Assembly (NCBI GenBank): GCA_031281765.1 | Contig: JAITEX010000078.1 | Span: 1-12,429 of the forward strand | Length of the DNA stretch: 12,429 nucleotides | DNA from: Eubacteriales Family XIII. Incertae Sedis bacterium | GTDB taxonomy: Bacteria; Bacillota; Clostridia; Peptostreptococcales; Anaerovoracaceae | Reading direction: 5' to 3' | Part shown: positions 6,691-12,429 of the stretch, in pieces | How positions within the stretch are numbered: the first letter of the stretch is position 1 | How the letters are laid out: every line of letters starts with the position of its first letter | Notes under the pieces: model-generated | Told to the model about the DNA's origin: nothing | Database searches by the model: none | Seen by the model: the letters and a program-made list of their open reading frames with translations, nothing else | Position numbers and translations under genes: made by a program

Positions 6691-8652
6691 ATGGCAAAGA
6701 AGCAATTCAAAGCGGAGTCGAAGCGCCTGCTCGACATAATGATCAATTCCATCTATACGCACAAGGAGATATTCCTGCGCGAACTTATCAGCAACGCGAG
6801 CGACGCCATCGACAAGATGTACTACCGCAGCCTGACCGAGAAGATCAGCGGCGTTTCAAAGAAGGATTTTTATATCAAAATCGTAGCCGATAAGGGGAAC
6901 CGGACGCTGACAATCAGCGACAACGGCATCGGCATGACGAAGGACGAACTCGAGGAGAACCTCGGCACGATAGCGAAATCCGGCTCGCTCGGATTCCTCG
7001 ACGGGCGGAACGCCGCGCTCGGTGAGGACGCGGACAAGGACGCGAAGAAGGCCGCCGCGAAAGCGGAGAAGAACATCGACATCATCGGGCAGTTCGGCGT
7101 CGGCTTTTACAGCGCGTTTATGGTCAGCAGCGAGGTGCGGGTCGTCTCGCGCGCCTACGGTGCCGAAGAGGCGTACGAATGGGAGTCGAAAGGCGCGGAC
7201 GGCTACAGCATCAGACCTGCGGATAAGGCTGAGGTCGGCACGGATGTATTCCTGGCCATCAAGCCAAATGCGGAGGGCGAGAACTATGATGAGTATCTCT
7301 CACCGTGGAAGATACGCGAGCTCGTGAAGCGCTATTCGGACTATATCCGCTACCCGATCAAGATGGACCGGGAGGAGTCCGTGCCGGATGAGGCGGGCGG
7401 CGATGCGCAAAAAACGAAAACCGTCATCAGCGAGGAAACGCTGAACAGCATGGTGCCGCTCTGGAAGCGCGCGAAGTCCCGGATCAAGGACGAGGATTAC
7501 CACGAGTTTTACAAGGAGAAGTTTCACGATTACGAGGACCCGTTGAAGGTGATACATACCTCGGTGGAGGGCGTGGTCAGCTACGACGCCCTGCTCTATA
7601 TCCCGGGCCGCGCCCCGTATAATTATTACACGCGCGACTACGAAAAGGGGCTGCAGCTCTATTCGAGCGGCGTCCTCATTATGGACAAATGCGCGGAGCT
7701 TTTGCCGGACTATTTCAGTTTCATCCGCGGCCTTGTGGATTCGCAGGACCTTTCGCTTAATATCTCGCGTGAGATGCTGCAGCACGACCGCCAGCTCAAG
7801 GCGATAGAGCAGCGTATCGAAAAGAAAATCAAGTCGGAGCTTGAGGACATGCTCGCGAAAGACCGGGAGAGCTACGAAAAGTTCTGGGAAGCTTTCGGGC
7901 TGCAATTGAAATACGGCATCTATGACGGCTTCGGCAGGAACAAGGATGTGCTGCAGGACCTCATCATGTTCTACTCGTCGAAGGAAAAGAAACTTGTGAC
8001 GCTCGGCGAATACGCAGCAAATATGCCGGAGGATCAGAAGTATATTTATTACGCGGTCGGCGAGTCAACCGAAAAAATTGACAAGCTGCCGCAGACGGAG
8101 CTGCTGAAGGATAAGGGCTATGAAATACTGTACTGCACGGACGATGTGGATGAGTTTGCGCTGAAAGTCATCATGAGCTACCGGGAGAAGGAATTCCGCT
8201 CCGTTTCCGGCGGCGACCTCGGCATCGAGGAATCCGAAGCGGAGAAGAAGAAAGCCGAGAAGCAGGCCGAGGAAAACAAGGACCTGCTTGCGGCGATGAA
8301 GGACGCGCTCGGGGATAAGGTGACGGATGTGCGCCTCAGCAAGCGCCTGAAAACGCATCCCGTCGTATTGGTGAGCGGCGACGGCCTCTCGCTCGAAATG
8401 GAGAAGCTGCTGAACGCTATGCCGGCTGCGGACGGCGGCGTCAAGGCCGAACGTATCCTCGAAATCAACGCGAACCATGCGGTACTCTCCGCGCTGAAGA
8501 AGGCCTATGAGCGCGACAAGGATTCCGTGGGGGCCTATGCGGGCCTGCTCTACGACCAGGCGCTGCTCATGGAGGGCCTCTCCATCGAAGACCCCGTTGC
8601 CTTCGCGGGCGCGGTATGCGCGCTGATAGAGAAGGCGGAAGCGACTGCGTAG
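6691..8652 (+). CDS. htpG: molecular chaperone HtpG (Hsp90)
   Basis: HtpG is the bacterial Hsp90, a dimeric ATP-dependent chaperone of the cytosol that remodels client proteins, often with DnaK. The 653-aa product has the GHKL ATPase domain with ELISNASDAIDK (31-42; Glu31 catalytic, Asn35 for Mg-ATP), DNGIGM (77-82) and GQFGVGFYSAF (133-143). The middle domain contains the SLNISREMLQ region, and the C-terminal dimerisation domain is present. The ATP-lid segment (about 103-129) is longer than in E. coli HtpG and rich in Ala, Lys and Asp. A second charged stretch follows near 510-530, before the dimerisation domain. The ribosome site TGGAGGAG (6675-6682) sets the ATG. It is monocistronic: its own promoter and CIRCE lie upstream and a terminator downstream. 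Confidence 0.97.
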   Translation: MAKKQFKAESKRLLDIMINSIYTHKEIFLRELISNASDAIDKMYYRSLTEKISGVSKKDFYIKIVADKGNRTLTISDNGIGMTKDELEENLGTIAKSGSLGFLDGRNAALGEDADKDAKKAAAKAEKNIDIIGQFGVGFYSAFMVSSEVRVVSRAYGAEEAYEWESKGADGYSIRPADKAEVGTDVFLAIKPNAEGENYDEYLSPWKIRELVKRYSDYIRYPIKMDREESVPDEAGGDAQKTKTVISEETLNSMVPLWKRAKSRIKDEDYHEFYKEKFHDYEDPLKVIHTSVEGVVSYDALLYIPGRAPYNYYTRDYEKGLQLYSSGVLIMDKCAELLPDYFSFIRGLVDSQDLSLNISREMLQHDRQLKAIEQRIEKKIKSELEDMLAKDRESYEKFWEAFGLQLKYGIYDGFGRNKDVLQDLIMFYSSKEKKLVTLGEYAANMPEDQKYIYYAVGESTEKIDKLPQTELLKDKGYEILYCTDDVDEFALKVIMSYREKEFRSVSGGDLGIEESEAEKKKAEKQAEENKDLLAAMKDALGDKVTDVRLSKRLKTHPVVLVSGDGLSLEMEKLLNAMPAADGGVKAERILEINANHAVLSALKKAYERDKDSVGAYAGLLYDQALLMEGLSIEDPVAFAGAVCALIEKAEATA

Positions 8653-8683
8653 AAATTCACGCGGCCGGCAAACTGAACAGCGA

Positions 8684-8715
8684 GCCTCGGCGTCTCTGAT
8701 GCCGGGGCGTTTTTT
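8684..8715 (+). terminator. rho-independent terminator of htpG
   Basis: An 11-bp stem pairs GCCTCGGCGTC (8684-8694) with GATGCCGGGGC (8698-8708), including two G-U pairs, around a 3-nt loop. It is followed after one G by six Ts (8710-8715). It lies 31 nt after the htpG stop and separates htpG from the cysK operon. Confidence 0.9.
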
Positions 8716-8756
8716 ATTGCGGGAATTTCGCCCCAGAAGGAAGGATAGAATTTCAT

Positions 8757-8785
8757 TTGACAAAAAAATAAAGAGCGGTTACAAT
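8757..8785 (+). promoter_or_regulatory. sigma-A type promoter of the cysK-ABC transporter operon
   Basis: TTGACA (8757-8762), 17 nt, then TACAAT (8780-8785): a near-consensus promoter. Transcription should begin near 8792, about 45 nt before the start codon. This leader is too short for a TPP riboswitch or a T-box. Confidence 0.85.
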
Positions 8786-8789
8786 ATAT

Positions 8790-8806
8790 CATATAAAACA
8801 TATATG
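8790..8806 (+). promoter_or_regulatory. candidate operator: A/T-rich inverted repeat over the cysK start site
   Basis: CATATA (8790-8795) and TATATG (8801-8806) form a perfect 6-bp dyad with a 5-nt spacer, in an A/T-only surrounding (8785-8811). It begins four bases after the -10 box and covers the predicted start site, a typical place for a repressor. Sulfur regulators such as CymR (Rrf2 family) bind A/T-rich dyads at cysK promoters in Bacillota, but the match to any one regulator is not established. Low-complexity A/T sequence makes chance symmetry possible. Confidence 0.35.
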
Positions 8807-8836
8807 AATATAGCGTTATATAAGGAAGGGAAATAG

Positions 8837-10282
8837 ATGCGCATAGCTCGTGATATAACGGAACTCATAGGGAACACGCCGTTGGTGCATATCCGGACGG
8901 ACGGTCCGGGGCGGTTGGTAGCGAAGCTGGAAATGTTCAACCCGTTGTCCAGCGTGAAAGACCGCATTGCGTTAGCGCTTATCTCGGATGCGGAACGGTC
9001 GGGCCGAATACGCCCGGGCGACACGCTCATCGAGCCGACAAGCGGGAATACCGGCATCGGGCTCGCTTATGTCGCGGCCGTCAAGGGATACAAGCTGATT
9101 CTGACTATGCCCGAAACCATGAGCATCGAGCGGCGGCGTATCCTCAAAGCCCTCGGCGCGGAGGTGATACTGACGGAGGCGTACTTCGGCATGGAAGGGG
9201 CAGTACGCAAGGCGGAAGAACTGAGGGACGCTATTCCTGGCGCCTTCATCCCGCAGCAGTTCGACAATCCGGCAAACCCTGAGATACATGAAAAGACCAC
9301 GGCCGAGGAGATATGGAACGATACGGACGGGACGATTGACCTCTTTGTCGCGGGAGTCGGCACGGGCGGGACGCTCTCAGGCGTCGGGCGCGTCCTGAAG
9401 AAGCGCAAACCCGGGGTGAAGGTCGTCGCGGTGGAGCCGTTCAAATCCTCTGTCCTATCGGGCGGAATGGCGATGCCTCACAAAATCCAGGGCATAGGAG
9501 CGGGCTTTGTCCCTGCGAATTATGACGCCGGCATCGTGGATGAAATCATCCGCGTCAAGGATGAAGACGCCGGAGACGCGGCTCGCGAGATCGCGAAAGA
9601 ACAGGGTCTGTTCATTGGCATTTCATCAGGCGCCGCGCTTTACGCGGGGAAGGTTCTCGCGGCGCGTCCGGAAAACGAAGGCAAGACGATAGTGGTTGTT
9701 TTTCCTGACAGCGGCGAACGATATTTGAGCACGTGGCTTTTTGATGACATCGACGTGGACGCGAACAGCCCGGATGTGGCGGCCGCGCTCGACGCCGAAC
9801 GGGAGACGGAAAACCGTTCAGCGGAACTCGCGCGGCGGTATTTCAGAAACGGATATTCCTGCAGCGAGGCTATCCTGAAGGCGTTTAATGAAATATATGA
9901 ACTGGAATTGCCGACGGGCGCCCACACTATCGCGACGGGATTCGGCGCGGGATTGGGCGAGGCCGGTTGCGCGTGCGGCTCTCTGACGGCCGGCGTTATG
10001 GCGCTCGGTCTGCTTTCCGGCAGAGAGAAGGTCTACGAGTCAAACCGCAGCGTCTTTCAGGCGACAAAGGAATTGCACGACCGGTTCCGCAAAAAGCACA
10101 AAGCGGCCTGCTGCCGCATTCTGACGAAGGATGTCGTATGGGATAGCGCGGAACACAAAGCGCTGTGTGAAACGTACGTATTTGATTCGGCGCTGTTTAC
10201 GGACGAAATCATCCGGACGCGTTTGGCGTGGGCGAAGCGGCCCGCCGGGAATCCCGAAACGCCGAGGGAAGAAACGAAGTAA
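8837..10282 (+). CDS. cysK: cysteine synthase CysK fused to a C_GCAxxG_C_C redox domain
   Basis: Residues 1-305 form an O-acetylserine sulfhydrylase, a PLP enzyme that makes cysteine from O-acetylserine and sulfide. Lys41 in NPLSSVKDR is the PLP Schiff-base lysine, TSGNTG (68-73) is the substrate loop, GTGGT (175-179) binds the PLP phosphate and PDSGERYLST (290-299) is the CysK end motif. After a linker (about 305-325), residues 326-465 match the small putative redox-active C_GCAxxG_C_C family: NGYSCSEAIL with Cys342, FGAGLGEAGCACGSLTAG (369-386) with Cys378 and Cys380, ACCRIL with Cys425 and Cys426, and Cys444. Ordinary CysK stops near 305-310 aa, and the extra domain is normally a free protein. 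The frame runs through without a break, so this is a real fusion. The ATG follows AAGGAAGGG (8822-8830). It is the first gene of the likely operon with the ABC transporter genes. What the second domain does is not known. Confidence 0.93.
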   Translation: MRIARDITELIGNTPLVHIRTDGPGRLVAKLEMFNPLSSVKDRIALALISDAERSGRIRPGDTLIEPTSGNTGIGLAYVAAVKGYKLILTMPETMSIERRRILKALGAEVILTEAYFGMEGAVRKAEELRDAIPGAFIPQQFDNPANPEIHEKTTAEEIWNDTDGTIDLFVAGVGTGGTLSGVGRVLKKRKPGVKVVAVEPFKSSVLSGGMAMPHKIQGIGAGFVPANYDAGIVDEIIRVKDEDAGDAAREIAKEQGLFIGISSGAALYAGKVLAARPENEGKTIVVVFPDSGERYLSTWLFDDIDVDANSPDVAAALDAERETENRSAELARRYFRNGYSCSEAILKAFNEIYELELPTGAHTIATGFGAGLGEAGCACGSLTAGVMALGLLSGREKVYESNRSVFQATKELHDRFRKKHKAACCRILTKDVVWDSAEHKALCETYVFDSALFTDEIIRTRLAWAKRPAGNPETPREETK

Positions 10283-10295
10283 GTCATTATTGGCA

Positions 10296-10311
10296 GGTAT
10301 CGAAAGGTACC
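10296..10311 (+). other. GNRA-tetraloop hairpin between cysK and the binding-protein gene
   Basis: GGTATC (10296-10301), loop GAAA, GGTACC (10306-10311) form a 6-bp stem with one G-U pair and a stable C(GAAA)G tetraloop. It sits in the 59-nt gap, 15 nt before the ribosome site. No T-run follows, so it is not a terminator. It may stabilise the downstream mRNA after processing, or be chance. Confidence 0.3.
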
Positions 10312-10341
10312 CCTCACAGTAAGTATAAGGAGAATAATATC

Positions 10342-11379
10342 ATGAGCGGAAACACGAACGGAAACAAAAAAAGCTACGGAAAGTACGTCGCGCTTATTCT
10401 ATGCGTCGTCCTTATCTTTGCCTTGACGGGGTGCGGAGGCGGTTCGGATTCGGAACAGGATGGCGGCGACAGTCTCGAAGAGACGTCTGTCATTCTCGAC
10501 TGGACGCCAAACACCAATCATACCGGGCTCTATGTGGCGAAAGCGAAGGGTTATTATAAAGATGAAGGATTGGATGTCGAGATTATCGAGCCGGCCGATG
10601 GCACGGCTGAAACGCTCGTCGGTGTCGGAAAGGGCGATTTCGGCGTCAGCTATCAGGAAAACACGACCTATGCGCTGACGGGGGACGACCCGGTGCCAAT
10701 CAAAGCGATCGCGACTATTATTCAACACAACACGTCAGGATTCGCGTCGCTTAAGAGCGAGGGGATCACGACCGTAAAGGATTTCGAAGGCAAGACCTAT
10801 GGCGGTTGGGGATCGCCGTCGGAGGAAGCCGTCATTAAGCTCGTGATGGAAAAGGCGGGAGCGGATTACAGCAAGCTGAGAAACGTGACGCTCGGTCAGG
10901 ATGATTTCTTTGCGGCGGTCGACGGGGAAATCGACTTCGCGTGGGTCTACGAGGCCACTACGCTCATTGAAGCCAAGAACAACGGCGTCGAATTGAACTA
11001 CATACCCGTACGCGAACTGGACGAGGCGTTGGATTATTACACGCCTATCCTTATCGCGAACGCGGGACTGGTTCAGGATGACCCCGACAAGGTGAAGCGC
11101 TTCCTCAGCGCGACGGCTAAAGGCTATCAGTACGCGATTGAAAATCCGGAAGAGGCGGCGCAGATTTTGCTCGATGCCGTGCCTGAGTTGGATAAGGACA
11201 TCGTGATAAACGGTCAGATATATCTGGCGGATAAGTACGTGGAAGACGCGCCGAGATGGGGCGAAATGAAAGAAGAGATATGGCAGAAATACGCCGACCT
11301 TATGTGGGAATACAAGTTGATTGAAAATCAGCTTGACGTTCCGAACGCGTTTACGAATGAATTTCTCCCGCAGGAATAA
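10342..11379 (+). CDS. ABC transporter substrate-binding lipoprotein, NMT1/THI5 (ThiY-like) family
   Basis: This is the extracellular ligand-binding component of an ABC importer. The 345-aa product has a lipoprotein signal: basic start, hydrophobic stretch (about 15-28) and lipobox LTGC with acylated Cys31, then a Gly/Ser/Asp linker. The mature domain opens with ILDWTPNTNHTGLYVA (51-66), the hallmark of ThiY-type proteins that bind pyrimidine precursors of thiamine. It continues with DFAWVYEATTLIEAK (198-212) and LDYYTPILIAN (230-240), and ends in FTNEFLPQE. The catalytic His and CCCFC motif of yeast THI5 synthase are absent, so it is a binder, not that enzyme. The frame is open further upstream into cysK, but the ATG at 10342 follows AAGGAG (10327-10332) and gives a proper signal peptide. 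Ligand: pyrimidine-like by motif, possibly a sulfur compound by context. Confidence 0.9.
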   Translation: MSGNTNGNKKSYGKYVALILCVVLIFALTGCGGGSDSEQDGGDSLEETSVILDWTPNTNHTGLYVAKAKGYYKDEGLDVEIIEPADGTAETLVGVGKGDFGVSYQENTTYALTGDDPVPIKAIATIIQHNTSGFASLKSEGITTVKDFEGKTYGGWGSPSEEAVIKLVMEKAGADYSKLRNVTLGQDDFFAAVDGEIDFAWVYEATTLIEAKNNGVELNYIPVRELDEALDYYTPILIANAGLVQDDPDKVKRFLSATAKGYQYAIENPEEAAQILLDAVPELDKDIVINGQIYLADKYVEDAPRWGEMKEEIWQKYADLMWEYKLIENQLDVPNAFTNEFLPQE

Positions 11380-11422
11380 GGCGGAAGCGCGGGATGTTTC
11401 CGCGCGACGCCGGAGGTGAAGC

Positions 11423-12367
11423 ATGGGACGACGTATACAGATAATGCTCGAGTACTATTATCCGTGGCCAAATTCGGCGGGGCTGTACGCGGCGCGCGAA
11501 AAGGGGCTGTATTCGCGGAACGGATTGGATGTTGACTTTGCGCTGTTTGACGCGGGCCGCGGCGATACGCTGACGTATTTAGCCGCGGGAGACGCGGACT
11601 TCGGGCTTTTCCCGATGAACAGGCTTCTTGTGTTGGAGGAGAAACGGCCATCCGTGGTCAGTATCGCGGCGGTCAACCATCGCGCCATGGAAACCATCCA
11701 AACCGTGCGCGGCAAAGGGGTGACCAGACCGCGCGACCTGGAGGGCAGGAAGATCGGGCTTGCTCCGACGCCGCGAGGGCTTGCCATGGTGCGCACGCTC
11801 ATCGCCGCGGACGGAGGCGATCCCGACGCTGTGGGGATTTTTGATACCGGCGCGCGGGAATGGCTTGCGAGGGATATTCGCGACGCCGGCCCCGACGAAC
11901 CGTCCGCGACGTTCGGGACCTATTGGGCGTGGGATGTTCTGATAGACAGGACCGTCCCGGACGAGGACAGGATCATTTGGCCGGTCGACGAAATAGGCGC
12001 GCCGAAATTCCACAGTTATCTTCTGGGCGCGCGCCGGGATATAGCGGCGTCGGAGCCGGAAACCGTGCGCGCGTTTACGGAAGCGACGGTACGCGGCTAT
12101 GACGAGGTTCGGAAGGATCCGGACTTTGCCGTATTCCTCTACGCGAAGGTTGCCCCGTATCTGCCTGCTGAAGCGGTGCGGAAATCCGTCGGGCTTTTGA
12201 TTCCGACCTGGTACCCGCAAGGTACGGCGGATTTCGTATTCGGAACGCACAATGCCGCGTTCTTTGATGAGTACGCGGATTGGCTCGCCGCAAACGGTAT
12301 CCTGAAAGATGCGAACATCCGGCGGACGTCCTATACGAATGAGTTTCTTCCGAAAGGAGACGCGTGA
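11423..12367 (+). CDS. second NMT1/THI5-family binding protein, lacking a signal peptide
   Basis: The 314-aa product is collinear with the mature part of the preceding lipoprotein: PWPNSAGLYAAREKGLYSRN (14-33) matches its WTPNTNHTGLYVAKAKGYY, GDADFGLFP (56-64) matches its GKGDFGVSY, TFGTYWAWDVL (163-173) matches its DFAWVYEATTL, and SYTNEFLP near the end matches its AFTNEFLP. It begins directly in the first beta-strand (MGRRIQIMLEYYYP). There is no hydrophobic leader or lipobox, and an in-frame TGA at 11417-11419 rules out a longer N-terminus. The start has a strong ribosome site (GGAGG, 11412-11416), so the short form is intended. It should therefore stay in the cytosol, where it might sense, buffer or process the imported ligand. 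It has neither the CCCFC motif nor the catalytic His of THI5 pyrimidine synthases. The operon order suggests a fixed partner of the importer; its role is unknown. Confidence 0.85.
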   Translation: MGRRIQIMLEYYYPWPNSAGLYAAREKGLYSRNGLDVDFALFDAGRGDTLTYLAAGDADFGLFPMNRLLVLEEKRPSVVSIAAVNHRAMETIQTVRGKGVTRPRDLEGRKIGLAPTPRGLAMVRTLIAADGGDPDAVGIFDTGAREWLARDIRDAGPDEPSATFGTYWAWDVLIDRTVPDEDRIIWPVDEIGAPKFHSYLLGARRDIAASEPETVRAFTEATVRGYDEVRKDPDFAVFLYAKVAPYLPAEAVRKSVGLLIPTWYPQGTADFVFGTHNAAFFDEYADWLAANGILKDANIRRTSYTNEFLPKGDA

Positions 12368-12429
12368 AAAGACGGTTTAACAAAGACAATCTCTATCCCA
12401 TCGCGACGATCATTCTCATCGTCGTGATT
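12364..12429 (+). CDS. probable ABC transporter permease, 3'-partial (first 22 codons)
   Basis: A GTG start overlaps the stop of the preceding gene by four bases (GTGA), and AAAGGAGA (12353-12360) stands in place as a ribosome site, so translation is probably coupled. The visible 22 residues start with a basic, polar head (KRRFNKDN) and then enter a hydrophobic stretch (YPIATIILIVVI) that looks like a first transmembrane helix. After two binding-protein genes, the inner-membrane permease of the importer is the expected product. The family cannot be assigned from so few residues. Confidence 0.6.
   Translation, partial: MKRRFNKDNLYPIATIILIVVI

Noticed and set aside
8786..8836. TPP riboswitch or T-box before the cysK-transporter operon
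   Set aside because: The leader is about 45 nt, too short, and it lacks CTGAGA/ACCTGATC-type or AGGGTGG-type signatures. The gap at 10283-10341 is also too short.
10228..10341. 38-codon upstream extension of the binding lipoprotein
   Set aside because: It overlaps cysK and would put a long hydrophilic stretch before the signal peptide; the ATG at 10342 has AAGGAG and gives a correct lipoprotein leader.
11423..12367. Second NMT1/THI5 protein as a THI5-type HMP-P synthase
   Set aside because: The cysteine-rich CCCFC motif and the active-site histidine region of yeast THI5 are not present, so the fold is shared but that reaction is not supported.

Overview
The window looks like a chromosomal segment of an anaerobic, Gram-positive-type bacterium, most likely a GC-rich member of the Clostridia (Bacillota). 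The basis is indirect: a membrane-anchored L,D-transpeptidase with a YoaR-like repeat region, a perfect CIRCE (HrcA) operator, sigma-A type promoters, strong GGAGG ribosome sites, and TyrRS with the KMGKT form of the KMSKS loop. Genus cannot be called from this sequence. Every gene is on the + strand; no tRNA, rRNA, CRISPR array, transposase or phage gene is visible.

Layout. (1) 1-858: an HSL-type alpha/beta hydrolase, probably cut at its 5' end by the window edge. (2) 932-2016: rpiB and upp, 20 nt apart, for pentose phosphate isomerisation and uracil salvage. (3) 2097-5413: tyrS, an L,D-transpeptidase and a PduO-type cobalamin adenosyltransferase in one direction, with a palindromic repeat between the last two. 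(4) 5494-6523: a clear promoter, a structured leader of about 150 nt, then rplM-rpsI. (5) 6532-8715: a nested palindrome sharing sequence with the earlier repeat, then a promoter with a perfect CIRCE element, htpG, and a rho-independent terminator. (6) 8757-12429: a textbook promoter with an A/T-rich inverted repeat just after its -10 box, then a likely operon of cysteine synthase fused to a C_GCAxxG_C_C redox domain, a lipoprotein of the NMT1/THI5 (ThiY-like) substrate-binding family, a second protein of that family with no signal peptide, and the first 22 codons of a probable membrane permease.

Regions 1-5 are mostly housekeeping. The unusual part is region 6. It joins cysteine synthesis, a multi-cysteine redox domain and an ABC importer with one exported and one apparently cytosolic binding protein. 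The ligand cannot be read from the sequence. ThiY-like motifs suggest a pyrimidine-type ligand, the cysK fusion suggests sulfur, and no TPP riboswitch is present. The ATPase and the rest of the permease should lie just beyond the right edge.
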